Below are positions 13,901 to 28,900 of a stretch of 64,000 bases of DNA, piece by piece. A program made the position numbers and the translations under genes. The DNA is from Halicephalobus mephisto. Lineage: Eukaryota; Nematoda; Chromadorea; Rhabditida; Panagrolaimidae. The stretch is taken from positions 1 through 64,000 of the forward strand of contig SWDT01000026.1 of assembly GCA_009193035.1 (NCBI GenBank), given 5' to 3'. Every line of letters begins with the position of its first letter. The first letter of the stretch is position 1. Under the pieces are notes generated by a model. The model was not told where the DNA came from. It saw only the letters and a program-made list of their open reading frames with translations, and ran no database searches.

Positions 13901-16900
13901 CGCAGAAGCTAAAGCTGTTGCTGAAGATCTCGAGAAGAACCGACTTGACGAAATCAAGGCTAGGAAAGAAGAACTCGAGAAGAAGAAACAAGAGGAACTT
14001 GAACGTAAAAAAGGAGAAGAAGAAGCGAGACAACTTGAAGCTAAGCTCAAAAAGGAAGCAGAGCAAAAGAAGATTGAAGAAGCCAAACAAAAAGCAGCTG
14101 AAGAACTTAAAGCTAAACGTAAAGCTGCTGAAGATGAACTCAAAAGAAAGAAGGAAGAAGCTGAACGTAAGAAAAAAGAAGCCGAAGAGCTTGAAGCTGC
14201 AAAGAAAGCTGAAGCCGCGGCTAAGAAAAAAGCAGAACTGGAAGCCCGTAAAGCTGAATTAGAGGCCAAGAAGCAAAAAGAACTGGAAGAAAAACGAAAA
14301 GCCGAAGAAGAGGCGAGAAAGAAAATGGAAGAGTCCCTAAAACAAGGCAAAGAAGCGGCTGCCAAGAAACCTAAATCTTCGGATTCTGAAGTTAGTGATG
14401 ATGAAGCTAAGCTCATGGCTGAAGAACTGAAGAAGAAGAGAGATGAAGCAGCCTTCAAAAGAGAAGAGGAAGAAAGGAAGAAGAGAGAAGAAGAAGAAAG
14501 AAAACGAATCGAAGAAATTGAACGCAAGAAACGTGAAGGAGAACTTCTCGAAGCAGAAGCAGATGAACTCATTAGGAAGACTGCAGCTGAATTTAGAGAA
14601 AAGGATCGTCTTGCTGCTGAAGAAGAAGAGCGACGAAGACGTGCTCAGGAACTTGAAGACATGAAAGCTGAAAAGGAACTTCTGAAGGCCAAACAAGATG
14701 CTGAGCGAGCTGCTCTTGAAGAACTCAAGATGGAATCAGAGAAACGTGAGAAGACAAAACTCGAAAAACTTGAAAAAGTGGATATCGAGAAAAAAGGAAA
14801 GCCAGAAAAGAGTGAAGCTGAGCCAATGACCAAGAGACAACGGGAAGCTGCTGAAAAGAAGGCTAAAGAAGAAGCTGAAGAAGTAAGAAAACTAGAAATT
14901 GCTAAGAAGCAAAAGGAAGAAGAAGCTAAAGCAGCTGAAGAAGAAAAAATAAAACTTAAAAAAGGTCAGCAAAAGGAGGTAGAAAAGAAACCAGAAGACG
15001 CTAAATCTATGGCAGACCTTCTGAAGAAGAAGAGAGAAGAAGCTGCTAAAAAGAAAGCTGAAGAAGACGCAGCTAAAAAAGCTGAAGCTGAGAAGAAACG
15101 TCTTGCTGAACTAGAAGCTAAAAAGAAGGCTGAAGAAGAAGCTGAACGAAAAAGACAAGAGGAATGGGAGGCTAAGAGAAAAGCTCATGAAGAATTGGAG
15201 AATCGTGAGAGAGAAAAGCGTGAAAAGACCAAACTGGAAGAAGCAGAAAAAATGGAGCTTCAGAAGCGCCAAAAGGCGGAAAGAGAAAAACTTGAATTCG
15301 AAGAACGAGAACGCAAGGCTCGTGAAAAGAAAGAAAAAGAGGCTGCTGAAGCTGAAGAAAAGAGACAAAGAGAAATTGCAGCTAAGAAGAAGGCCGAGGA
15401 AGAAGCTCAAGCTGAGGAAGCCAAGAAACTCAAAGCTGCCAAGAAGAAAGAACAAGAAGAAAAACCAGAAGATGCTAAATCTATGGCAGATCTTTTGAAG
15501 AAGAAGAGAGAAGAAGCTGCTAAAAAGAAAGCTGAAGAAGACGCAGCTAAAAAAGCTGAAGCTGAGAAGAAACGTCTTGCTGAACTAGAGGCTAAAAAGA
15601 AGGCTGAAGAAGAAGCTGAACGAAAAAGACAAGAAGAATGGGAGGCTAAGAGAAAAGCTCATGAAGAATTGGAGAATCGTGAGAGAGAAAAGCGTGAAAA
15701 GACCAAACTGGAAGAAGCAGAAAAAATGGAGCTTCAGAAGCGTCAAAAGGCAGAAAAAGAAAAACTTGAATTCGAAGAACGAGAACGCAAGGCTCGTGAA
15801 AAGAAAGAAAAAGAGGCTGCTGAAGCTGAAGAAAAGAAGAAAGCTGAATCAGAAGCGGCTGCAAAGAAGAAGAAAGAAGAAGAAGAAGCTTCTAAACTTG
15901 CTATCCAGAAGAAAAAGAAAGAGGAGGAAGAAGCTAAGAAGGCGGCAGAACTTGCCTTAAAGAAAAGAAAAGAGGAGGAAGAGGCTAAAAAGAAGGCTGA
16001 TGCTGAAGCGGCTGCTCTGAAGAAGAAACAAGAAGAGGAAGAGGCATTAACCAAGAAGAAAGCTCAAGAAGAAGCTGATGCAGCTAAGAAGAAAGCTCAA
16101 GAAGAAGCTGATGCAGCTAAGAAGAAGGCTGAAGAAGAACCCAAGAAAGCTTCTGAAGAAGAATCCAAAGGTGAAGAACCTAGTGGAAAGAAAAAGAAGA
16201 AGGTCGTCAAGAAGAAGAAGCTTACCGAAGAAGAAAAAGCCGAAAGAGATGCTGCTATCGCCAAACTGCCTGCAGAAGAAGCAGCTGAACTCGATGCTAT
16301 TGCTGCTGCCAACAAGAAACGAGCAGAAGAAGAAGCTGCTAAAGCTCTGGAAGCTCTGAAAGTTCAGAAAGAAGCGATTGTCGTTGAAGAAGAAGATGTT
16401 TTCGCTTTCAGAAAGAAGAAGCCTTCAGAAGAAGAATTCGAAACTGTCGAGGAATTTGATCAAGTTGATGAATTCCTTGCTGAACGGGCTCGAAAGAAGG
16501 CTCAGAAGGCGGAGTACACTGACGTAGAAGATATTTACAAGAGAGCCACCAGACACAGACAGAAACGTGGCGGCTTCGTCGAGACTCCAGATTCTGAAGT
16601 TTATGCCCTTCGTGGTGATACTGTAGCAATCGAATGCGAGCTCTTCAATGAGGAGGATCATGTAAGCTGGACTATCAACGGAAAGCCAGTGTCTTCCGAA
16701 TCCCGAGCCCATTCCGAGGAACAAGGTTACATCAGAAGAGTCTTGATTAGAGATATTGTTCCAGGTGACACAGGCCTTGTTGTGGCTGTGGAACTCGATG
16801 GAGTCAAATTTGAGTCTGTTGTTAAAGTCGATGAAACACCTGTGGAATTCACCAAGAAACTTGATCACAAGATAATTGCTCCAATGACTCAAGTCTGCAC

Positions 16901-19900
16901 TTTGGCCGTTGAGGTCACTCATGAAGCTCAGAGAATCCGATGGAGTCACAATGGAATTGCCATCACTGAAGACAATAAAGACTACAAATTAATCGACAAC
17001 GGTGTCGTCCAAATTCTTCAGATTCTGAAACCAACCTATACTCTGGCAGGGCGATATGCTGTTCAAGCGGACGGAGTCGAGACTTCCACCTTTGTCGAAG
17101 TTATTGGAAGACCTGTAATCATCAAAGTCAACGAAGACGGAACTCCGAAGAAGAAAGAAGTTATTGATGTTGATGCTCATGAAAACCTCATCTTTAACCT
17201 CAATGCCTATGGCAATCCCGAGCCAGAAGTCAAGATTGAATTGAACGGACAACCACTTCCAGCGGAAATGAAGACTCATGTAGACACCATGGAAGGACTA
17301 TTCAGAATCTGCAGAAGAAAAGTCAACAGAAACGACACAGGTCACTACAAGATCCGGCTGATCAACGAACATGGCGAAGATTCCGACGAATTTGACGTCA
17401 TTGTTCGTGACGTTCCAGAAGCTCCTCAGAATGTGACAGTCAAGGAAGTTGGACACGACTTTGCTGTCGTCACATGGGATTCTCCAATCAAAGACGGCGG
17501 AAGTCCGATTACTGGCTACATTGTCGAGAAGAAAGACATCAACAGAAGAGTCTTCCAGAGAGCTGCCCACGTCAGTTCCTCTAAGAAAGAGCTTACTGTG
17601 GACGATCTGGAGATGGAGACAAGTTACGTCTTCAGAGTAGCCGCCATGAACCGATTCGGAACTGGAGACTTCAGTGATCTTGCAGAAGTAGCCACAGGCA
17701 TCCCGTACTCCGCTCCGAGAATGGACAACGCTCCAGAGATTACTCATGTCAGAGACACCAGCTGTGTTTTGGAGTGGACTGAACCGAAGGAAACTGGCGG
17801 ATCTCCCATTTACTCCTATGAAATCTACGTCAGAGAAAATGGAGGAGATTGGAAGAAACTCAACACCGACATGCATTTCATCACTAGCTACTTTGTCGAA
17901 CACAGATTCTCTCCAGGATCTACTTATGAATTCAAGATAGAAGTGACAAATGAAGCTGGATTGAAGTCAAATTCCAATATTGTGTCGTCTCCATTGACTA
18001 TAACAAAGATGATTTGTAAGTTTTTATTTTTAAAGAAGTTCATAAGCAGCTTATAATTACTCTTCAAAAATCTTTTGTTTCAATTCTATTAAACTATAAA
18101 TTACTTTTAAAATTAGTAGAGTAACTAAAGCTACAATCATACGAATATTGAAAAGTATTTAGAAAACTGAACTTTAGAATAGTTTTGATTTTGCAAGAAA
18201 TTTATCTTTTAAAATTGTCATCGGCTATAAGAATTCTCGAATTTAAGTTTTATCATGAAGGAAAAACCAAATAAAAAGGATTTTTCCAAAGTTTAATTAA
18301 AAATTATAACTTTCCAATTTCAGCCAAACCTACTTACCGACCAAATATCCCCAATATTGTCATTACCGGAGTGGATTCTGTATCCGTCAACTGGGAATGT
18401 CCTGACGAAGCGGATTCTTCAGTTTCCTACGTTGTACAATACAAATCCGAAGGTAACACTCTCTGGTCTGAAGCCAATTGTAAGAAGTCTCCACTTCAAA
18501 TTGAGGGTCTTAAAGAAGGAGTTTCTTACGTCTTCAAAGTTGCTGCCAAGAATGAACTTGGAACAGGAGAATTCTCCGATGAATCTAATCCTATTCGTGT
18601 AGCCGCTTTGGAGAAACCTACAATCACGAAACCAATTAGGAACACCGTAGTATCTAAGAAGAGAGAATTGAAATTGGAATGCCATGCCCTAGGAGAACCC
18701 GCTCCTAGCTACATTTGGTACAAAGACGGAACGGAGATCACTCCTGCTGATGACAATGTGGAAATCAGCAATGAAGGTTTCATGTCGACTCTCATCATTC
18801 ACGAGACATCAGACTCTGATTCCGGAACTTACAAGTGTGAAGTCTTCAACGACCATGGAAGAGACAGGTGTTCCGCCGAAGTCACGATCGCTGATGTCAG
18901 AGCTCATTTCGTCACCAGTTTCCCGGAGTACATTGAGATCCCGGAACACGGAAAAGCAACTCTATCTTGTGAAGTCAGTGATCCTGATGCCGTGGTTGTC
19001 TGGATGAGAAACGGAAAACCCATCCCTGATGGAGGAAGATTTAGAACAGAGAAATCAGGAACCACAAGGAAGTTGGTCATTGACGACTGCTTGAAGGAAG
19101 ACAGTGGAGATTACGCTTGCCAGACGAGTGATGGTCGATCGAAAACTCAGGGAGAATTGAAGATCAAGGGTAGGTTCCAAATCCATAGGAAATTATAAGT
19201 ATCTTCGTTATCTTTTCATTTTTACCTTTTTTAAATAATTAACATTCACAAAATGCAGTACTGTTTATCTACTACTGAATCCGTTTTCAGAAGAAGAAGC
19301 CCACATTAAGATCGGACCTCAAGACCAAATCGTCAAATCCTACGGCGAAAGAGTCACCCTTACTTGTGAAACTACTCGTCCACCACGCTCTGTCAAATGG
19401 TTCAAGAACGGATTTGAAATCTGGCCCTCTACTAAATTCTTCCTCACTACAGAAGGCAATGTATCTACTCTTGAGATTCTAAACTTCGAAGAACGAGATG
19501 CTGCAGACTACACCATTTCCATCAACGACCAAGAGCAATCAGCTCCAGCCCATATCATCCTGAACGTCCTCCCGACTATTGAACTTTCTAAAGAAGTCAA
19601 GAACAAGGATGTTGTTGAGGTCTATGCTGGCAAAGATCTCCACTTTGATGTAAGACTCGATGGACATCCAATGCCCAAGCTAGAGGCTATGTTGAATGGA
19701 GAGAACCTCAAGCACATTGCTACTGTAGATGATTACGAAGAACTTGTCGCTATTAGAATCCCTAACATCTCTGCCAAACACAATGGAACTATCAGTCTGA
19801 AAGCGACGAATGTTGCTGGAGACACTATCAAGAAGTTTGACCTCAAAGTCATCGATGTTCCTCCTCCTCCGAGAAATCTGACGGCCGACAATATAACTGA

Positions 19901-22900
19901 GAACTATGTAGAGCTTTCGTGGTTACCGTCTCCACATAACCCAGATAATCCCGTTGATTACTACATTATCGAAAGGAAGACGGCAGAATCGTCGAGATGG
20001 AGACAATGTGGAAAACTCCGAGTTCCTCCGGAAGCGTCCAAATGCAATCTTACTGTAGAAGACTTGTTCAGCAATGAACTGTACGTATTCCGTGTCTGTG
20101 CAGTCAACGACGTTGGAAGATCGAATCCATCCAATCAACTGGACGTCATGACTCCAGATGAAGAAGACGAAGATGAGAGATCTATCAGTATCTCTGAGAA
20201 ACTCGATATTATTCCGAAGAAACCAGGAAAGCCGACAGTCAAGCCTGAAGCCGGAAAAGTAGAAGTCAGTTGGTCTGAAGTGGAAGGTTGGTTTCAAGTT
20301 TTTTGAGGTGTACCATGAGATCTATTCATTATTTGGCTTTGGATTAACTATATAATCATCAAAAGTCAAAGACAAGCCAACTAATGAAAAACCTTAGGAA
20401 TTTTGTTAGATTTATAAAACTACGATTGATACCCCAACTATTTTCGAAAATTCTGCCCTTTCCCCTACTTCTTTTTCTATCTTCACCCCTTTCAGAAGTC
20501 CAACTTTATGGAGTAGAACGCCGTAAAGTCGACGACCCTCTTTGGTTAGAGATTGCTACAACAGATAGAAATGCCTTCATCGACAGATCCGTCTACGAAT
20601 CCGCCAAGTTTATGTATAGAATCATCTCCAAAGCATACGGTCATTCCTCTAAACCATCTGATGAATCTGATCCTATTTTTATCACCGCCAGAAGACCGTC
20701 GATTGTCAGTCGTCCTTCTACACCAGATATCGAAGAACACTCCTCCTCCTCTGCCCCTAGTCAGTCCATCGCGGATAGCGGGATAGGGGGATCGTTAATA
20801 TCACCGCCTCCGCCTATTTTAAGCGAAGCGCCTGCGGCTAAGGCTGAAGTCGCAGGCGAATCGGTCAAGAAGCCAGCCAAGAAAGTCGTCAAAAAGAAAG
20901 CCACAGGTGCTGCAAAGAAGCCCCCTGTGCCTTCTGACGATGTTCAAGTTGCTGATACAGAGACCGATTCAAAAAACGTGATGGCTCCAAAAGAGATTAA
21001 AGAACAATGTGTTCAAGACAAGGAAGAGGCTGCGCCGCAGACTCTTTTGGAGCGAAATCTGGAAAGACAGCCTAAGGAAGATACCAACGAGGAGAAAGAA
21101 AAATTTTTTTGTGGGAAACATCAAGAGGAGAGTAGATTAGAAACTGTAGCTGATAGTCAAAAGAAAATCAAGGAGGATAAAAAAGTTAAAATGGAACAAA
21201 ATGAGGGTTTTTTTCGTCAAAGATCTCCAGAAAAAAGTAAAATAGAGGAAAATACCGACATTAAAAATCAAGACGAAAAACCTCAAAAAACTACTCATCA
21301 TTCACAACAAGGATCTAAAAATACTGACAACGTAAAAGAAGATTTTTGTCGTCAAGAATCCAAGGAGGAATCTAAATTAGAAAAACTTGTAGATGAGAAT
21401 CAGAAAAATGAAAAATCAAACGGAAAATTTCAATCAAAAATAACTCCAGATGATCAACAAGCAAAGCAAAACAAAACTAATGCCATTTCTGAAGAATCTA
21501 AGACTAAAGAATTGCTCAAGGATTCGAAAAATAAAACTTCTGGCAAAGAATCCACAGTATCAAAGCCAGAAGAAAAAACAACTGATCAAGAATCTGAACA
21601 GAATTTAAAAGCAGCGAAAGAAACTGGTGTAAAAAAGAATGGAAATAAAAAACCGATTGCTAAAGATATATCCCCTAACGAAGATGAAATCAAAGTAGAA
21701 GATCCAACTTCTACTAAAACTCAAAGTAAATCAGAGACTCCGCCAGATGATTCCAAGGGTATTTCTTCAAAACTGGAAGATTCAGAAGATACAAAAACAA
21801 AAACTAATGTTCCTGAAAGTAAAACAAAATCCCCAGAAACTATAGAACTTGTCGATCCATCAGATGCTCTGATTACTGTAGAATACGGAAGATCGGTCAA
21901 TCTAATAACTAAATGGACTCTGGTCGACCAGATAATTCCATCAGTCACATGGACGAAAGATAACAGAACTGCCAGTCAAGTCGCTTTTACAATAGAAAAA
22001 TCTCAGTCAGTTTACCACATCGACCATGCTGATGAGAATTCTGCAGGACATTACATCTGTACTGTAACTCTCAATAATTCTACTTTGAAGAAGAAGTTCA
22101 AAGTCGTTGTCATAGGTAAGAAGATAGTTTTTCATATCAGAAAATTGAGAATAATGTTTTAGATAAGCCTCAAATTGAGTTCCTCGAAAAAGAAGTAAAA
22201 GCAAAACCAGGAGAACCAGTCAAGTTGATTGCCGAAGTCAGAGGATTACCCAAGCCTCATCTGGTCTGGACACGAAAAGGGGATTTTCTGAAGTCTAATG
22301 GAAACTTCTCACTCAGTGAAAGAAATGGAGAAGCTATTTTGAGTATAAAGCAATCAACATTCGACCACAGCGGGACTTACGTTCTCGAAGCTAAAAACGA
22401 ACACGGAAAAGCTGTGGAGAGCGTTAATTTGTTGATTCAAGGTAAACCGAATCTTAATGTGGCTTCAGGTGTCGTCAGTGGTGTTCTGTCCATGTTCGTC
22501 GTTATAAGTAGTTTCAACTTATTTCTTGAATGATTGCAACTTCACAATTGAAGAGATTGTTGTAGAACTTTATGAAAAACCAGAATCTCATTCATCTGAA
22601 ATCTAGTCTTCAGTAAAAGCTATCTTTGTAAATAATCTTTGTTCTGTTCTAACATGTCCATTTTCATTTTACTTATATATTCGTGTTCGGTTTTCTATTA
22701 TGTATTCTCATATATCTTCTTCAGGATATCCCCCAAATCCAGAAGGTCCGATAATCGTCTCAGATATCTCCGACGGTTCTTGTACTCTTTCTTGGAACCC
22801 ACCGAAATCAGATGGAGGCAGTCCTCTCCTAGGTTATATAATTGAAAAAAGAGACATCAAGAAGAACACTTGGTCCTTCGCTGCCAGGACGACTGTTCCC

Positions 22901-25900
22901 TCCATCAAACTTGGGGCTTTGCTAGATGGATGTTCCTACCACTTTAGAGTTGCTGCCGAAAACAAATTCGGAGCTGGAGACACTATTCAGACCTCTGATC
23001 CTGTAGTGATTCCGGAATCCAAGATCGAGTATCATAGACCCAAAAGAGGTTGGTGTGGTTTCGATAATTGTCTTAACGTTGTGTTGTGGATATAACTTTA
23101 ATCTCAAAAACCTCTCAAAATACAAAACAATCAATATACAACCGTTTTCATTAATTGTAAAATTCTATGAAAGGCTAACACAAAATCAATGGGAAGAGGG
23201 TTTTATAACTTTTGAGCGCCTGATTTGATTCAAACCAATTAGTGAATGCCATAGGTGACTTCCTCAGCGTGGCTTCCGTCTTCGTCCTTCCTCAACATCG
23301 AAGCAATAAGTTCCTCTTGTCTTTCATTATCGAGTTTGTTTTGTTCTGCTTGCTGTTCATCTTGAGCAACTTTAATGAAGTTGTCGACGATAATAGTGAT
23401 CGGAAGAGCCAAAACGAGAACTCCGCACATGATCGCTGCGGACGCTATCACTTTGCCCACTGGAAATTATTGTTTAATTAAATTTAAAATAATTAGAAGC
23501 GAATCTTACTTGTAGTCGCTGGAACAGCATCACCGTACCCAACTGTTGTCATTGTCACTCTGAAACAGGATATATTAATTGTAAAATAGTTGAGTAGGTG
23601 GAAATTAATGCGCTCTAAAATAAGTTCTTAAAAATTACAATAATAGGGTAATTTGTAACTTATAAACTGCTTCACAATATTTTGTTTTAAACTATTTAAA
23701 AATTTATAATCTTGAAGACGTTAAAGACCTTACAAGTTTCAAACCTTTGAAACTCATTGATTCCTAGTTCTACTGTTTAATTTCGTCTCTGAAACTTACA
23801 TGCACCACCAATAGGCAGCAGGAATGCTAGTAAACGGCGTTCCTTCCTCGTCCTTCTCTAGGAAATATATCATAGTTGAAAAGAAGACCACTCCAGTTAA
23901 CAACACGATAGTCATCATCTGTAGTTGCTTTTGCGACCTTTGCAATGTCATACCAAAAGTCTGTAATCCGCTACTGAATCTTCCCAACTTGATGATTCGG
24001 ATAACTCTCAGGACTCTGAGAATCCTGACGACTAAGAAGGCCCATCTCCAATCTCGGAGTTTCTTGTCGTCTACACCGCATAGAGTCAATAGCAATTCCA
24101 AGTAGAAGGGGACTATAGCCATCAAATCGACCAAGTTGAGGGGTTTCAAAGCGAATCTCAGTTTCCTCGGAGCTGCAAACATCCTCAGGCAGTATTCAAC
24201 TGTGAAAAATGCTATGCAAATCCTTTCTGTTACCACAAAGGCAGTGTGCTCCACTTTCATTTCCTCGACTTTTTCCATCACTGTGACTGTTCCATTGGGG
24301 AGAACTACGGTTTCATTGTGAGGAGGCAAGTATTGAATGACTTGAAAATCTGGGATTGTTCCGAAGCTGAGACCCATCACGGAAATCGCCACGAATAAAG
24401 TTGAAGATAACTCAAAAGCCTTTGCTTGGAAGCTAGAACCAGGTCTTTCGAGAAATGTCCACATTCTCCGTCTAAGCTTCCCGAATCTCAGATTATTGAA
24501 AGTAGTATCGTCCACCTGGAAGCGCGTTTAAAAGTTCACAACTGTCTTGTGTAACTTCAAAAGGCACTTACCCTTTCGTCTTCTTTCTCCTCCGATTTCG
24601 GTTTTGGAACAATGTCCGCACAACAAGAACCCACATTACTTGCGGGTATTCTCCAGAATTCTAATTCACTAAGAAATGCAGCTGGACATATATCTGGAGC
24701 CCTATGAATAACTCCAGTTGCATAGAATTGAAACACCGAATCAAAGGCTTGAGGACTTCGTTGAAAGTAGTAAGAATCATCGTCAGAGAAGTAGGCATCG
24801 CTCACCTGGAATTTCCTTGTACGAATGTATTTAATTTTGCAATTACCTTAAGTCTAGCTTCGTGATTTAGTTGAACAAATTTAGCAAGAAACCCGCTTGG
24901 TTCGGCCCGTAAAATCGCATCAATAAGAAGGAGAAAAGGAGTTCCGCCAATGTTCAGCCTCAGGAAAGTCGGTTCTCCAGTTTCTGTCTGCTTTTGCGGA
25001 AGAACTAGCTGCAAAGCTTTTGATTTAATTTCCAAGATACTACTTTATACGAAATAACTCTTCACAACGTTCTTCCATATTTTCAAAATACAGTATGACC
25101 AATAAGTTTAGAACTATTGATTGTACTGTTTTTATTATACAGTAGTAGAAAATTACTATATGTTATTAAAACCCTTAGAATAGGATCTAGAACTTGAATT
25201 AAATAACTTTAAAGCTCCTGATTCAGAAGCTATGACATCTACAAAATACAGTACAACTAATAGTTTCAAAATTATGGACCACGTTGTGTAATGTGTCAAA
25301 TGATTAGTTGGAATTTTTCAACCTTATAAAATAATAATACAGAAGATAGGTGACATAGTAAAACCCCACCTGAAAGACATCACCTCCTTCACTCCAAATC
25401 TGATCGAGGATCTTTCCATTTCTTCTCTCAGCATGATGCATCGCATCTGTCTTCTTCAACGGTACGAGCCGCTTCTTGTGCTGTTGAGCGGCACCGCTGA
25501 TCATGTTGCCGGTTACCCTAAATACAATTATTAAATCTTGAATTTCGTAAAAGACAGAATGACTTATTTTTTAAATTTACCCAAAAGTTCAAGTTTACTT
25601 TTTAAAAATCACCAGTTTCTTTTACTGAAGACTTACAACATATAATTCTCTTATAAGTCATTTGTAAACATATTGTAACATGTAAATTCTTACTTTTGAA
25701 GCATTAGTGAATCCTCTTTTATGTATTACCATATAAAAGAATATCCACTGAAGGAACAAACCTGATTGTTCAGTCTATACCCCGACACGAGTGGAGTCAC
25801 TTCCTCCGAAGCTATTTTGATGGTTTCCGGATTCGTTTGTGGTTATTTTTATATCCAGTAGATATAGCGGGATATACGAAAGCCTACATAAGTAAAACCA

Positions 25901-28900
25901 TCCAGAAACCATCGAAAGTATCGTTATTAGAAATGATACTATCGTGTGTGTCGAGACCAAATTTGAACAACTTAATTTATTCCTTCAATGCTCCGACACC
26001 GAAGATATATTTTTTATGTAAGACAGAACCCAATCAATTCCCTACCCATCTTTGAGGCAAGTAGCACTAATACTCGCACAAGTCATGGTTAGTCGGATCT
26101 CAGTATCAGTAGATAAGCTCTCGTTAGTACACACAAGGTCAATTAAAAACCTCAAGGTGGTGCAGACAGAATCTATGAAAGCCAAATGTAAGATGGGAAT
26201 ATTTTCCAGTTTTCTCGTTTCACAGGTTTTATCACGCACAAAGACCTTAGTTATGCGTAATGAAGCCAAACTTTCTCTGGATTTCGAAGAACACAAGTTC
26301 AATAATGAAAAGTAGGATTAAAACTCCCACATTAAAATTGTTCCCGTTAAAAAGTACGTTGTCAAGGCCAAAAATGAAGACCAGATAATCTACTCTACGT
26401 CTACGTTAATCAATTTTCTGCTCCAAGTCCAGCAAAAATACGATTTTAGACTATCTCAACACCTGCAAGAAAAAAGGCCTCAAAGTATAGAAATATGCCA
26501 ATGAGAATTTCCATGGCATCATTACATTTAGGCCTTTAATCAAAACGGAAAACTCGTTGTCCTTCGATAACAAGGGCTTCATCCAGAAGAAAAAATGAGC
26601 TCCACTACGCTAGAAGGTGGATAAATTAACAAATCTTGAAAATCCCCCAAGGAGTTAAATTTTGCAACAAAATGCCGTTGGTAGAGGTTTTAACAAAAAA
26701 TAAAATCGAAAAATTTTAATAATAAATGAAATTCAATTATTTTCGGTTGAATTTTCAAAGCTTATTCAAAAAATTAAAAGCCATTGTAATGTCTACAATA
26801 CGAGAAAAGCTAAAGCTAAATCTGATTATTTAGAAATAGCTGGGATTGATTTTTTTCTAAAAATTAGCAAATGAAATTTCAATGAAATATAATATTACAA
26901 AGGTTTGAAAGTGAAAACGCGTATTATACAGATGCCTTTTTCCATAACTGGTAACAAAAAGTAGAGAACCCAACTACAAAGCGATTACAAAATTACTCCA
27001 GCAATGCTAGAAATACGTAAGATGGCTGACATCACAGGTATAAAAGAGACCTTTGTAACAACCAATCCTTTCAAAATTCTGGAAAGTACCAAAAAAAAAT
27101 TTTTATTTTTTTAAGTTTGGCATTTCAAAGTTGAAAAAACCTCGCAAGGTGGTTTTTGGTCTTTTAGGAAAATTTTCATTTATGTTTTAAATTGGCACTA
27201 TGGATATTCATAGGGTTCCTTAGTGGTAATAATAGAGTTTAAAAAAGTTATGTTTTCGAATCCATAAATTACCCTGTTGGATTTTCGTTGCCCTATTAAT
27301 ACCCAACTATAAGGGTTATATGCTTGTTCCTAGAAGCCAGTTAAAGGCCAAACAGATTTTTCAAGACACTCATCACCCCATAGGGCTTCCCCAGGTCTTC
27401 CTAAGCAATTTTAAAAAACGGGATTAAAGAAGATAGATATTCTTCCTGTAACTTAAATATATTTCAACACGCAAATATCGTTCCTGTTTAGTCCAACAGA
27501 AATACGGATACTTTTATCCATTTCCATCCTTACGTTTTTGAATTCTCTATTCACACGGTTTCCGGGACCTTTCCGGGAGAATAAAATTGAAAGTACAACA
27601 ACTTCCAAAACAAATATTTTACTTTCTTTTTGTTTTTTGCTATGGGTGTTGTCTGGCTAAATTGACCGTGAAGGTGTTAGTTCTACAAAGTGCCGGAGGG
27701 CAATGTAGATTATCAAAAGTCACGGTATTATTGGCTGCAAGGAATGTGCATTGAACCGTACAAAGATAGGACAGAAGTTTGGAAAACCTTAGAAAAATGA
27801 AAAACTCTGCTGTGAACTACCGTATTTCCACGTTTTGAATTAGAAATAGACAACTTAAAAAGTGTTTTAGGAATATTAAAGGACAAATCAAACTTTCGGT
27901 CGAAACATAAATAAAGCATCATTCGTGCTAAAACCAATGGTTTTTATTTTAGGAATGTTTTTGACCTTCATTCTGAAGTCAGATTTTAAGTAATAGTTTT
28001 GACACGCGATGCTTGATTTATTATTCAACTAGGAATTTGATTGACAAAATTTTAAAGAAAATCAAACATTGGGGTTTTTAGAAATAAACGCTTTTTAGTT
28101 TGGGAACTGCTAAGAGAGCTTTTTTAACTTAACTTAATTATGAAAAAATCGAATTAATTTGAGTTATTTTTACACAAATACATTTTTATTTCCTGTTATT
28201 TTACTGCGAAATATTGCAAATATCAACAAAAAACAAAATTTTAATTTCAAAAGTTTAAACGGATGCTTCCAAATGGATTTTAATTTTCCAAGCTAGAATA
28301 ATCCGGGATTAATATTTTTTAAAAGTTATATAATACTTGTTTTAGAATGACAAAATATAGTCAACAATTGACATAGTTTCGAATATTATTATTTTTAAAG
28401 TTAAAAAAATTACCTTTATAATTAGCAAGAAAAATTTTAACAAGTTTGAATTCAACCTTTCGCCCACGAACCGATTTAGCGCTGAAGAAGCTTACAAGCT
28501 GGAGCCAAGGGTGGAATAAAACAAAAGCATGCTTTTTCATGTTTGCACAAGCAGATCATCTTTAGTTCCTCATTCAAGAAAAACTGTCAAGTTAACTATC
28601 GACGAGTTTTCTGGAGAAAAGCGAGAAAAACTAATCAAGCAAATTTGGATAAAAACAGATATTGCGAATTAAAAACAGACTCTTGATTTGGATCAAAATC
28701 AGATTCATCTTCACAAATTTGGATTAGAGATTCTCGAGAAAAAATAGACGATTCAGAATTACCCGAGGAATAAGTCATTGGTGATTTTTAAAAATTGAAC
28801 TTGAACCTTGATTTCTGTCTGATTTAAATATAACAGAGATACGAACTATAATGACTTTTGCAAACGGTGTTTATGAAACAAATACGATTAGAAAAAGATT

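Noticed and set aside
13709..16054. Long antisense frames of Ser/Phe/Ala-rich sequence
   Set aside because: They are shadows of Lys/Glu/Ala codons in the titin helix and have no independent splice or domain evidence.
26042..26315. 86-87 codon frames on both strands upstream of the channel
   Set aside because: Neither matches a kinase or any family I know, and both are open mainly because the stretch is less AT-rich.
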